Shown in pieces: positions 8,505-15,609 of a DNA stretch of 23,972 nucleotides. This DNA is from a virus. The notes beneath the pieces were generated by a model. The model made no database searches. It had not been told where the DNA came from and was given only the letters and a program-made list of their open reading frames with translations. Numbering within the stretch: the stretch's first letter is position 1; the number at the start of each line of letters is the position of its first letter. The stretch spans positions 1-23,972 of IMG/VR virus record IMGVR_UViG_3300037485_000166; one strand, 5' to 3'. The position numbers and the translations under genes were made by a program.

Positions 8505-9053
8505 ATGGCTTGTGATTTAACAAAAGGCAGGGCGGTACCCTGTAAAGACGTAGTAGGTGGCATCCGTGCCGTGTACTTTGTAGACTTCGGTGACTTGGGT
8601 ACGATTACCCTTACCAACGATGAGATTACCAACATCAGTGGTACATTCTCTGCTTACCAATACCTTGTAAAAGGCAATAGCTCTTTTGAGCAGACCTTCA
8701 ACTCAAGCCGTGATAATGGAACTACATTCTTCACGCAGACCTTGAATCTTACGTTGACCAAACTCACAAAGGAGGACAACAAAGAATTGAAGTTGCTTGC
8801 TTATGGCCGCCCTTACGTTATCGTACAGGACTACAACGGCAACGCATTCCTAATGGGAATGAATAATGGAGCTGAAGTAACGGGTGGAACTATTGTAACT
8901 GGTGCTGCAATGGGTGACCTTTCTGGTTACACTTTGACAATGGAGGGACAGGAGACAATGCCTGCCAACTTCATTGCAGGTGCTACTACTGCCAATCCAT
9001 TCGCTGGACTTGCAGGTGCTACTGATACGATTGTAGTAGGTTCAAACTCGTAA
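8505..9053 (+). CDS. Putative major tail tube protein
   Basis: The 182-residue protein is predicted beta-rich, without a signal or membrane segment. It opens with TKGRAVPCKDVVGGIRAVYF. It then contains FFTQTLNLTLTKLTKEDNKE, LLAYGRPYVIVQDYNGN and GDLSGYTLTMEGQE. This layout recalls the Bacteroidota phage protein commonly placed after the capsid gene and thought to build the tail tube. A leader almost identical to that of the capsid gene (aataaacaATGGC) and its own terminators on both sides point to high expression, as expected for a tube subunit. The assignment is family memory plus context. A head decoration protein is the main alternative. Confidence 0.55.
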   Translation: MACDLTKGRAVPCKDVVGGIRAVYFVDFGDLGTITLTNDEITNISGTFSAYQYLVKGNSSFEQTFNSSRDNGTTFFTQTLNLTLTKLTKEDNKELKLLAYGRPYVIVQDYNGNAFLMGMNNGAEVTGGTIVTGAAMGDLSGYTLTMEGQETMPANFIAGATTANPFAGLAGATDTIVVGSNS

Positions 9054-9075
9054 CCTACCGCAAGGTAAAATAGTT

Positions 9076-9096
9076 GAAGGGGCGCAAGCCCCTTTT
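9076..9096 (+). terminator. Terminator with GCAA tetraloop after the tail-tube gene
   Basis: AAGGGGC (9077-9083) and GCCCCTT (9088-9094) pair perfectly around a GCAA loop, and the stem runs into four T (9093-9096). It stands 23 bases after the stop of the upstream gene. Confidence 0.8.
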
Positions 9097-9138
9097 CTAT
9101 TTTCAAACAAATCCAAACTAAAAGGTTATTTATTTAAG

Positions 9139-9573
9139 ATGCACATCCTTCAAGTATCAGCTTCACCTCAAACCATTACGGTCATCCCTCGTGAGTTCGT
9201 TTACTCATCAGAGGATTTGGAACTTTACTTTGAGCGTGTGTTGTTTGATGGTGGTACTTTAGAGGCCGCAGGATGCGTTACAAGCGCAGTAAACGCCCTT
9301 GATGGGGTTACGCTATATTTGATTGATGAAAGCACCAACACAGAGCAAGAAATCAATCCCACAATAACAGAGGGAAATGGCTTTATGGATTTAACCGCAG
9401 TCTATACATTAGTCAACAACCGATTCTACGGCCTCAAATTAATATACGATGGTGACCTAATCTACCGAGATAGGGTATTCGTAACTTCGCAGACAGACTT
9501 TGACAAATTTACCGTGAACCAAAATATCTACACGGAAGAAACAAGCTACAACAATGAGTACATCATCATCTAA
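9139..9573 (+). CDS. Hypothetical virion-region protein
   Basis: This 144-residue protein is acidic and looks all-beta. It has alternating hydrophobic residues (VTLYLIDESTNTEQEI, FYGLKLIYDGDLIYRDRVFV) and no membrane segment or catalytic motif. It starts after the tail-tube terminator behind an A/T-rich leader. Its last 20 bases overlap the portal start. The position between tube and portal suggests a minor structural or decoration protein with an Ig-like fold. I do not recognise the family, so this is inference only. Confidence 0.7.
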   Translation: MHILQVSASPQTITVIPREFVYSSEDLELYFERVLFDGGTLEAAGCVTSAVNALDGVTLYLIDESTNTEQEINPTITEGNGFMDLTAVYTLVNNRFYGLKLIYDGDLIYRDRVFVTSQTDFDKFTVNQNIYTEETSYNNEYIII

Positions 9574-11344
9574 AGTCCACGTTGTGAACTTCAGCTCCTA
9601 CACCACGCCTGTTGTAAAAGAGGTGCAAGGGAAGGACTATGTAGAATACGGAGACAACAACGACTACTTCGGCTACCTAATTGACCGCTACAACGGCTCA
9701 CCTACCAACAACGCTATCCTCAACTCTTTGATGGATATGACGTATGGTAAGGGACTGGATGCAACGGACTCTGCCAAGAAGCCGAGCGAGTACGCAGCGA
9801 TGCGTGGCCTGTTTACAAAGTCCTGCTTGCAGAAGGTTGTTGCTGATTATGTTATGATGGGGCAATGCTCTTTCCAAGTGGTGTACTCGCAAGACCACAA
9901 CACCATCGTAGAGGTACAGCACATCCCAGTAGAGACGCTACGAGCCGCAAGGTGCAACGAAGACGGAGAGATTGAGGCTTACTACTACGCAAAGGATTGG
10001 ACAGACGTAAAAGGCAGAAAAGAAACTGCGGTACGCATCCCTGCGTTTGGCACGAGTAAGGAAGGATTGGAGATATTGTACATCAAGCCATACCGAGCAG
10101 GATTCTACTACTACTCCCCAGTAGACTATCAAGGTGGCCTGCCCTACGCAGAGCTTGAGGAGGAGATTGCCAACTACCACATCAACAACATTCAGAACGG
10201 ACTTGCGCCTTCGATGCTGATTAACTTCAATAATGGAGTGCCAAGCGAAGAAGAACGCAGAACGATTGAGCAGCAGATTGCCACGAAGTTCAGCGGTAGT
10301 TCAAACTCTGGTAAGTTTATCCTTGCGTTCAATGATAACAAAGACCTTGCTGCAACCGTTGACCCTGTGCAGTTATCGGATGCTGCGCAGCAGTACCAAT
10401 TCTTGAGTGCTGAAGCAACGCAGAAGATATTAGTTTCGCATCGTATTGTAAGCCCTATGCTTTTGGGTATTAAGGACAATTCGGGACTTGGCAATAACGC
10501 TGATGAGCTAAAGACCGCTTCTATGCTTTTGGATAACCTTGTCATTCGCCCGAAGCAGGAGATTATCCTTGACGGCATAGACCAAATCTTGGCCTACAAC
10601 GACATCAGCCTAAACCTTTATTTCAAGACCCTTCAGCCTTTAGAGTTTACCAATGATGTGGTAACGCCTATGGATTTAGAAACTCGTGAAGAAGAAACGG
10701 GTGTAAAGTTGTCAAGCCAAGCCCCCGAATTTACCAAAGATGATGAGCATAAGTGGATAGATGCTCTGCGGGGAAAGGGTGAGGTCGTTGATTTAGAAGA
10801 ATGGGAACTCATCAGCGATGAGGTAGTCAACGACCCCGACAATGAGGACACCCACCTCGCCACGCAGTACAACTTTGCCGTAGAGGACTTCAGTAACTCG
10901 GAATCCAAGAGCAGCTTTGATAGCGGACTTTACAAGATACGCTACGCTTACACCCGTAACATCAGCAGCAACTCCCGCGAGTTCTGCCGTGAGATGGTGG
11001 GAGCAGCAAACGGAGGAACAGTATTCCGCAAGGAGGACATCGATATGATGAGCTTCAGCGGTGTAAATGGTCAGTTTGCTCCCGAAGGACAGAGCGTGTA
11101 CTCTATTTGGAAGTGGAAGGGCGGAGCGTTCTGCCACCACGCTTGGAGGCGGATGGTTTACTTCCGCAAGAAGCAGGGGGGTAAGTTCCTACCCAACGAA
11201 GGTTTGGACAACGACAAGCTCGTATCAACGGAAGCTGCAATCAAAGAAGGGGTACCAACGAGCAAGCTGGTTCCAAACGGATGGGATGCGGCACAAACAC
11301 GACCCATTGACACATCATCAAGAGGCTCATTAAAATACAGATAA
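9554..11344 (+). CDS. Portal protein with C-terminal head-morphogenesis-like domain
   Basis: This 596-residue protein should form the ring through which DNA enters the head. Residues 1-400 read like a phage portal: NDYFGYLIDRYNGSPTNNAI, VADYVMMGQCSFQVVY, YHINNIQNGLAPSMLINFNN, and ILVSHRIVSPMLLGI. Residues about 460-545 carry SREFCREMVGA, then YSIWKWKGGAFCHHAW. This Cys/His pattern resembles the C-terminal part of Mu gpF/SPP1 gp7-like minor head proteins. A portal and a minor head module would thus share one chain. The gene overlaps the preceding one by 20 bases and is followed by a head-tail connector, consistent with the role. Confidence 0.75.
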   Translation: MSTSSSKVHVVNFSSYTTPVVKEVQGKDYVEYGDNNDYFGYLIDRYNGSPTNNAILNSLMDMTYGKGLDATDSAKKPSEYAAMRGLFTKSCLQKVVADYVMMGQCSFQVVYSQDHNTIVEVQHIPVETLRAARCNEDGEIEAYYYAKDWTDVKGRKETAVRIPAFGTSKEGLEILYIKPYRAGFYYYSPVDYQGGLPYAELEEEIANYHINNIQNGLAPSMLINFNNGVPSEEERRTIEQQIATKFSGSSNSGKFILAFNDNKDLAATVDPVQLSDAAQQYQFLSAEATQKILVSHRIVSPMLLGIKDNSGLGNNADELKTASMLLDNLVIRPKQEIILDGIDQILAYNDISLNLYFKTLQPLEFTNDVVTPMDLETREEETGVKLSSQAPEFTKDDEHKWIDALRGKGEVVDLEEWELISDEVVNDPDNEDTHLATQYNFAVEDFSNSESKSSFDSGLYKIRYAYTRNISSNSREFCREMVGAANGGTVFRKEDIDMMSFSGVNGQFAPEGQSVYSIWKWKGGAFCHHAWRRMVYFRKKQGGKFLPNEGLDNDKLVSTEAAIKEGVPTSKLVPNGWDAAQTRPIDTSSRGSLKYR

Positions 11345-11347
11345 GAA

Positions 11348-11848
11348 ATGGCAACGGCACTTTGGATTAAACGAGAGGACTTGGTTCGCAACACCGCAAT
11401 AGGCGGTAACGTGGACACGGACAAATTTATCCAGTTCATTAAGATAGCACAGGAGATACACATCCAAAACTACACAGGCACGAAGTTGTACAACAAGATA
11501 AGTGCTGACATCATTGCAAACACTCTTGCAAATCCTTACTTGGCTTTGGTGAACGACTACCTTCAGCCGATGTTGATTCATTGGGCGATGGTGGAGTACT
11601 TGCCTTTTGCTGCGTACACTATCGGCAATGGTGGTGTATTCAAGCACAACTCCGAGAACTCTACCACCGCAGAAAAGATTGAGGTGGACTATTTGGTAGG
11701 CAAGGCTCGTGACTTGGCGCAGTATTATACCGACAGGTTTATCACTTATATGAGCTACAACCAAGCAACATTCCCTCAATACAATTCAAACAACAATGCA
11801 GATGTCTACCCCGACACGGACTCGAACTTTGCAAGCTGGGTTCTCTAA
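11348..11848 (+). CDS. Head-tail connector-like protein (DUF6712-like)
   Basis: The 166-residue protein is largely helical. The front part, WIKREDLVRNTAIGGNVDTD then FIKIAQEIHIQNYTGTKLYN, resembles the gp6-like connector group often labelled DUF6712 in Bacteroidota phages. These proteins bind under the portal and extend the neck. The middle (MLIHWAMVEYLPFAAYTI) is a hydrophobic helix typical of such connectors, and the end is polar. It starts three bases after the portal stop, which supports the role. The label is from memory. Confidence 0.6.
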   Translation: MATALWIKREDLVRNTAIGGNVDTDKFIQFIKIAQEIHIQNYTGTKLYNKISADIIANTLANPYLALVNDYLQPMLIHWAMVEYLPFAAYTIGNGGVFKHNSENSTTAEKIEVDYLVGKARDLAQYYTDRFITYMSYNQATFPQYNSNNNADVYPDTDSNFASWVL

Positions 11849-11924
11849 AAAGACCTATGTACCAAAGAAGGGCAATATCATCAAGTTAAAGAGTTACTTA
11901 AAAGAGAACGAACGAAATGGGTAA
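11796..11924 (+). CDS. 42-residue basic mini-protein
   Basis: An out-of-frame ATG inside the end of the connector gene opens a 42-codon frame that fills the otherwise empty gap before the next gene and overlaps it by eight bases. The product has ten Lys/Arg and only two acidic residues, with GFSKKTYVPKKGNIIKLKSY as its core. A second ATG two codons later is an alternative start. Filling the gap and overlapping both neighbours argue for a real gene. The function is unknown. A small virion or DNA-contacting peptide is possible. Confidence 0.5.
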   Translation: MQMSTPTRTRTLQAGFSKKTYVPKKGNIIKLKSYLKENERNG

Positions 11925-12135
11925 CGCAATAAATTGGGGACAGGTGTACTGCTCTTCATCTTGGGGGGATGAGGATTACAACACTCGCAGCCTTACGGGT
12001 GATGGCGTTCCTGCTTGCTTTAACAATGCATACACCTACGCAGAGGCTTACGACATTCGTGTAACTAATGATAGCGGAACTATAGAGGGCTACTCTTGCC
12101 TTGAGGGTGCTATTGATATATTAAATTTTAACTGA
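11917..12135 (+). CDS. 72-residue hypothetical protein
   Basis: This acidic, aromatic-rich small protein begins MGNAINWGQVYCSSSWGDED and contains CFNNAYTYAEAYDIR and three Cys in total. The opening reminds me of mini-proteins placed before the fibre gene of Bacteroidota phages. It overlaps the preceding frame by eight bases and touches the fibre start by one base (TGATG). A fibre-associated or neck role is guessed from position. There is no domain evidence. Confidence 0.65.
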   Translation: MGNAINWGQVYCSSSWGDEDYNTRSLTGDGVPACFNNAYTYAEAYDIRVTNDSGTIEGYSCLEGAIDILNFN

Positions 12136-13727
12136 TGAGCTATTTTGACGATGCATCGCTTGTAATGATACCTTCGGGGTATAAGACAAGCAAAGTTTAT
12201 AGTGTTAAACCTACTGACGGCACGGGCGATTTAGCCTTCACCCGCAGCAACGACACCGCCACCCGAGTCGGCCCCGATGGGCTTATTGAGAAGGTGCGGA
12301 CTAATCTTCTGCTTCAGTCAAATACGTTTACTAATGCGGCTTGGGTTAAGGATGGTTGTACCATCACGGCCGCCTACGGGACTGCTCCAGACGGAACGCA
12401 GACCGCAAGTCGTGCGGTATTTTCAGCTGGTGATAAAACCATTTATCAGCTTATTTCCGCTACGGGAGTTGCTGGTTCATTGTACGTAAAGGGTACCGCT
12501 GGACAAACTATCGCATTCGGTATCGCTGGTTCAGAGTCAACCTTTACCCTTGATGGCACTTGGCAGCGTTTTACAAAGTCAATCGCTGGTAGCACCTCAT
12601 CAATTCAGCTTAATACTTATGGCGGTGTAACTGCTCGTGACGTGCTAATTTGGTCAGCCCAGCTCGAATACGGTGATATAGCAACAGACGTAATTCCCAC
12701 CACCAGTGCAGCGGTATCGGTTGGCCCCGTTGCTAACGTACCCCGCTTGGATTATCTTAATAGTTCTTGTCCTCGTTTGTTGCTTGAACCGCAGCGGACT
12801 AACTTACACGCTTACAGTGAGCAACTGGTAAATACTTTTATTCAAGCTGGCACGTCAGTAACATCAAATACTAGCATAAGCCCAAGTGGTTACCAAGATG
12901 CCGATACTGTGACTAAAACCAGCGGGTCTGGTCACCTTTTTGTAAATACTGGCGGAGGTGATGCTGGAACTATACAAACCTTTAGTGTTTATTACAAGGG
13001 AACCGCTGGGCAAAGCATTGTAATGAATTTCTTACAAGGCGGCAGCGGCACGGATGCACAAAAAACGGTAGTGTTTACTGGTAATTGGCAAAGGGAGAGT
13101 ATTACTTTTACTCGTGGTACTAGTTACAATATTTATTATTTGGTAGACTACCGTCAAGGCGGTACATCTACGAGCTTTCAAGCTTGGGGTGCCCAGTTTG
13201 AAACGGGAGCCTACGCCACCTCGTACATCCCCACATTGGGAGCAGCGGTGACAAGGGGGGCGGATGCTGCTTCTAAAACGGGTATCAGCTCTTTGATTGG
13301 GCAGACTGAGGGGACTATGTTTTTAGATGCTGATTACATAGCGTCAACTGGCAGTAATTATAATACTCTTTTAGTCTTATCACCAACTGGGGGACTTGGT
13401 AGTGGTTATGTTGTTATTGACCGCTACCCCGACAATACCGTAGTTTGTGAATACAATCAAGGCGGCATACAAGCCAAAATTATTTCAGCCACAACGTACG
13501 GAAATCAAAGGCTTAAAATTGCCTTTGCATACAAGGCAAATGATTTTGTAGCTTATGTTAACGGGGTACAAATTGGTACTGATAATTCGGGTACTACGGG
13601 TTTAACGCTTAGTGAATTATTAATGCCCTATATTCCAAACGCTCCGTTTGGTGGCAAAATAGGCCAAGCCCTACTATTCAAGACCCGTTTAACCAACGCC
13701 CAACTGGCAGAACTAACCACGATTTAA
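12135..13727 (+). CDS. Receptor-binding tail fibre with duplicated modules and lectin-like end
   Basis: The 530-residue protein shows two homologous carbohydrate-binding-like modules, residues about 55-192 and 221-373. Each starts with RTNL, has KGTAGQ(T/S)I, an F-T-x-WQR segment, W-x-AQ-x-E-x-G, AT, IPT and AAV. A linker (NVPRLDY, SCPRLLLEPQ) joins them. Residues about 385-530 look like a concanavalin/LamG-type lectin domain, with QRLKIAFAYKANDFVAYVNG and ending GQALLFKTRLTNAQLAEL. This architecture fits a fibre that binds host surface glycans. The lectin part and late module 2 are AT-richer than the flanking genes. A structural spike without binding activity is less likely. Confidence 0.7.
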   Translation: MSYFDDASLVMIPSGYKTSKVYSVKPTDGTGDLAFTRSNDTATRVGPDGLIEKVRTNLLLQSNTFTNAAWVKDGCTITAAYGTAPDGTQTASRAVFSAGDKTIYQLISATGVAGSLYVKGTAGQTIAFGIAGSESTFTLDGTWQRFTKSIAGSTSSIQLNTYGGVTARDVLIWSAQLEYGDIATDVIPTTSAAVSVGPVANVPRLDYLNSSCPRLLLEPQRTNLHAYSEQLVNTFIQAGTSVTSNTSISPSGYQDADTVTKTSGSGHLFVNTGGGDAGTIQTFSVYYKGTAGQSIVMNFLQGGSGTDAQKTVVFTGNWQRESITFTRGTSYNIYYLVDYRQGGTSTSFQAWGAQFETGAYATSYIPTLGAAVTRGADAASKTGISSLIGQTEGTMFLDADYIASTGSNYNTLLVLSPTGGLGSGYVVIDRYPDNTVVCEYNQGGIQAKIISATTYGNQRLKIAFAYKANDFVAYVNGVQIGTDNSGTTGLTLSELLMPYIPNAPFGGKIGQALLFKTRLTNAQLAELTTI

Positions 13728-13728
13728 G

Positions 13729-14124
13729 ATGCAAACATTTAGGAAATACGAGTTCACGCCTACCCAGTGGGCAACGGCTCGCAAGAAGATTGAGAAAACG
13801 GGAACCGACCCCGAAGGAGAAACCTACACCTACTGGAACCCCGACCTCGTTGCGGTTCTTGTGGAACTTGGCAAACTTTGTCAAGAATGGGGAACGGATG
13901 CCGAAGGGAACCAAACGTGCATCAAGCAATCTACAAAGGTGAGCGTTGACATTGTGTGGGTAGGTGAGCCTTTGGCTGACTTCAGCGCATACATCGTTTG
14001 GCCTTTGCCAGTTGGCGTATCTTCAATGGGTTACACGCTGGACACGGAGTACGCTCAAGCGTTCTGCGTAGCGAATCCTTCGGCTGAATACTGCCAACCT
14101 CCCGTACCACCCGTAATTGAGTAA
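13729..14124 (+). CDS. Hypothetical protein after the fibre gene
   Basis: The 131-residue protein starts one base after the fibre stop. It contains FTPTQWATARKKIEKTG, DLVAVLVELGKLCQEWGT and VSVDIVWVGEPLADF, then a Pro-rich tail with CQPPVPPVIE. There are four Cys and no membrane segment. It lies between the receptor-binding fibre and the lysis genes, so a fibre chaperone or fibre-associated virion protein is plausible. I do not recognise a family and the sequence shows no catalytic motif. Confidence 0.65.
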   Translation: MQTFRKYEFTPTQWATARKKIEKTGTDPEGETYTYWNPDLVAVLVELGKLCQEWGTDAEGNQTCIKQSTKVSVDIVWVGEPLADFSAYIVWPLPVGVSSMGYTLDTEYAQAFCVANPSAEYCQPPVPPVIE

Positions 14125-14126
14125 CG

Positions 14127-14297
14127 GTGACAAAGGAGTCAGTTGATAGCGTTGTAACGTCTTGGTCTCTTACAGGCACAGGGCTTCTTGTAAGTTACGT
14201 TCACCAAGCCTTCGGGCTTTTGGTATTAGTTGCCTCATTGGGCTACACGCTATGGAAGTGGCGCAGGGATTACCTCAAGGACAAAGGTGCTAATTGA
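14127..14297 (+). CDS. 56-residue holin-like membrane protein
   Basis: A GTG start two bases after the upstream TAA opens this frame, consistent with stop/restart translation. The protein has a polar N-terminus, one long or two short hydrophobic stretches (LTGTGLLVSYV and FGLLVLVASLGYTLW) and a basic end (KWRRDYLKDKGAN). This is the size and shape of a small holin or holin partner, and the amidase lies nearby downstream. The end overlaps the next membrane-protein gene by 11 bases. A UUCG-type hairpin lies within the gene. Which of the two membrane proteins is the holin cannot be told from sequence. Confidence 0.6.
   Translation: MTKESVDSVVTSWSLTGTGLLVSYVHQAFGLLVLVASLGYTLWKWRRDYLKDKGAN
14206..14221 (+). 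terminator. Hairpin with TTCG loop inside a membrane-protein gene
   Basis: AAGCC (14206-14210), loop TTCG, GGCTT (14215-14219), followed by two more T. It looks like a weak intrinsic terminator, but it lies inside a plausible coding frame, so it may attenuate rather than end transcription before the second holin-like gene. Confidence 0.35.
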
Positions 14298-14487
14298 GCG
14301 CATCTTCGGCAATCCGAAGACTACGATACTTGGGCTGATTATCATCGGCCTTTGTTTTGTTCTGGTGTTTTACGAGAAAGCAACGCTCACAGAGTTGAGT
14401 GCATTTATGGTAGGTGCATTCGCACTTATGTTTCTAAAAGACCCGAAAGATGGCGAAGCAACAGGCGGTAAGCCGACACATAAGTAA
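14287..14487 (+). CDS. 66-residue holin-like protein, two membrane segments
   Basis: GTG 14287 is chosen because AAGGA lies five bases before it. The frame is open further upstream with a TTG, but that extension is not membrane-protein-like. The product has two hydrophobic helices, TTILGLIIIGLCFVLVFY and LSAFMVGAFALMFL, separated by a short charged turn (EKATLTE), and a polar Lys-rich tail. This is a class II holin-like shape. It overlaps the previous membrane protein by 11 bases and lies directly before the basic peptide and amidase genes. The likely role is timed permeabilisation of the inner membrane. Confidence 0.65.
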   Translation: MLIERIFGNPKTTILGLIIIGLCFVLVFYEKATLTELSAFMVGAFALMFLKDPKDGEATGGKPTHK

Positions 14488-14578
14488 GAGCAAGAAGCGA
14501 GGCAAGCATTCCAAGAGTGCATCTGCCAACAAAGCGAGTAAGAACTACTCCAAGCCCTACAAGTCGCAAGGTCGTTAA
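14450..14578 (+). CDS. 42-residue very basic mini-protein
   Basis: The frame starts inside the end of the holin-like gene and continues 91 bases past it. It has 13 Lys/Arg, two His and no acidic residue. The core is HISKSKKRGKHSK, followed by KNYSKPYKSQGR. I recall similar Lys/Ser-rich peptides ending in GQGR or SQGR in other Bacteroidota phages. Such charge suggests binding to DNA, RNA or acidic envelope polymers. The position between holin and amidase suggests a lysis-module or packaged peptide. Function is unknown. Confidence 0.6.
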   Translation: MAKQQAVSRHISKSKKRGKHSKSASANKASKNYSKPYKSQGR

Positions 14579-14628
14579 AATGCGCATAATGTGTAAAAAT
14601 TACAAATCTTGATATTAAAAACGTGACT

Positions 14629-15042
14629 ATGCGTAAACTCTCCCGAATCATTTTGCATTGCACCGCTACGCCAGACGGCCGCCACGTTAGCGTTGACACC
14701 ATCCGCAGGTGGCACGTCAAGGACAGGGGGTGGAAGGACATCGGCTACCATTACGTTATCTACTTGGATGGCTCGGTACACGAGGGCAGACCCCTTGAGC
14801 AGACAGGAGCGCATACAAGCGGTCATAATGCCGACTCCATAGGCGTGGTCTATGTTGGTGGGTGCGATTCCAAGATGAAGGCAAAGGACACCTTAAACGA
14901 AGCGCAAGAGGTAGCGATGGTTAATTTGATAAAGGCATTGCGAGCAGCACACGGAGAAATGACCCTACACGGTCACAACGAGTTTGCTGCAAAGGCGTGC
15001 CCTTCGTTCAACGTCAAAACCAAGTTCCATTGGCTTCTTTAG
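14629..15042 (+). CDS. Endolysin, N-acetylmuramoyl-L-alanine amidase (T7-lysozyme type)
   Basis: This 137-residue enzyme should cut the amide bond between N-acetylmuramic acid and the stem peptide. From ATG 14629 the zinc ligands are His10 (IILHCTATPDG), His116 and Cys124 (HGHNEFAAKACPSF). The catalytic-like Tyr40 is in IGYHYVI and Lys122 precedes the Cys. The spacing matches T7 lysozyme closely. HNADSIGVVYVGG fits the family core. A GTG six bases upstream is an alternative start. There is no signal peptide, so export should depend on the holin. The spanin-like gene follows. Confidence 0.9.
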   Translation: MRKLSRIILHCTATPDGRHVSVDTIRRWHVKDRGWKDIGYHYVIYLDGSVHEGRPLEQTGAHTSGHNADSIGVVYVGGCDSKMKAKDTLNEAQEVAMVNLIKALRAAHGEMTLHGHNEFAAKACPSFNVKTKFHWLL

Positions 15043-15066
15043 AGGACTTCATCAACGATTTAGAAA

Positions 15067-15462
15067 ATGCTCAACAACCGAATTGCAATGTGGATAATCC
15101 CGATGGCTGCGACTCTTGCGGCTCTTAACGGGTGCGCTACTGTGAAACCAGTCCTTCAGAGTGTAATTGTAAGGGACACGGTGATTGTCACCAAGACAAA
15201 GTACCTAACCGACACGCTCGAACTATACAAGGACACGACAATCTACCAAGACAAGGTTCGGCTGCAACTCCAATACATAGACCGAAAGGTACTCGTTGAG
15301 GCAACTTGCTTGCCCGACACCATCCGAGTCACCCAGACCAAGATTCTCACGAAGGAGAGGAAGCAGAGGGGTTGGACTCTCGAAGGTGGGCTAACGATGC
15401 TTGCCCTTGTTTTGGTCGCTGCGTACTTCGTAAAGAAGTGGATAGATAAACTATTGGAGTAA
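15067..15462 (+). CDS. Unimolecular-spanin-like lipoprotein
   Basis: The 131-residue protein has a lipoprotein signal ending in LNGC, with the lipidated Cys at 23. Residues 30-100 form a beta-rich, Thr/Val/Ile-rich region (RDTVIVTKTKYLTDTLELY). A C-terminal membrane helix follows at about 108-121 (LTMLALVLVAAYFV), then a basic tail (KKWIDKLL). A chain anchored by lipid at one end and by an inner-membrane helix at the other is the hallmark of u-spanins, which fuse the two membranes at the last step of lysis. It lies next to the amidase. A plain lipoprotein is possible, but the C-terminal helix argues against it. Confidence 0.7.
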   Translation: MLNNRIAMWIIPMAATLAALNGCATVKPVLQSVIVRDTVIVTKTKYLTDTLELYKDTTIYQDKVRLQLQYIDRKVLVEATCLPDTIRVTQTKILTKERKQRGWTLEGGLTMLALVLVAAYFVKKWIDKLLE

Positions 15463-15516
15463 TTATACCCCTTTAAGGCACTTTTAAGCGCATTAGGGAG
15501 GTTTTATACGCTAAAG

Positions 15517-15532
15517 GGTATAGTTCTATACC
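15517..15532. repeat. Perfect inverted repeat GGTATAG-TT-CTATACC
   Basis: Two seven-base arms are separated by TT. An AAGG/CCTT extension with one bulged G lengthens the pairing. A further near-complementary TATACCCCTTTA stands at 15464-15475 and can also pair with TAAAGGGTATA at 15512-15522, so two alternative hairpins are possible. There is no T-run, so a simple terminator is unlikely. A protein-binding site fits better. Confidence 0.6.
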
Positions 15533-15546
15533 TTGAGGTATTTGGA

Positions 15547-15560
15547 TGCGTTAGAACGCA
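15547..15560. repeat. Perfect inverted repeat TGCGTT-AG-AACGCA
   Basis: Six-base arms flank a two-base centre. It lies 14 bases after the GGTATAG palindrome and just before the pyrimidine tract. The short centre favours a DNA operator over an RNA hairpin. Confidence 0.5.
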
Positions 15561-15609
15561 ACTTCCTTTCTTTCTCTTTGTTTAGTTTCTCTTTCTTTAA
15601 GTTGTTTGG

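Noticed and set aside
9314-9321. TATATTTG promoter box
   Set aside because: It lies inside a coding frame (Tyr-Leu-Ile codons) with no leader or gene start behind it, so a chance match is likely.
14230-14286. TTG-started extension of the second holin-like gene
   Set aside because: The extension overlaps the first membrane gene and is polar. GTG 14287 has AAGGA five bases upstream.
15517-15532. GGTATAG palindrome as a transcription terminator
   Set aside because: It is short and not followed by a T-run. A protein-binding site is more plausible.
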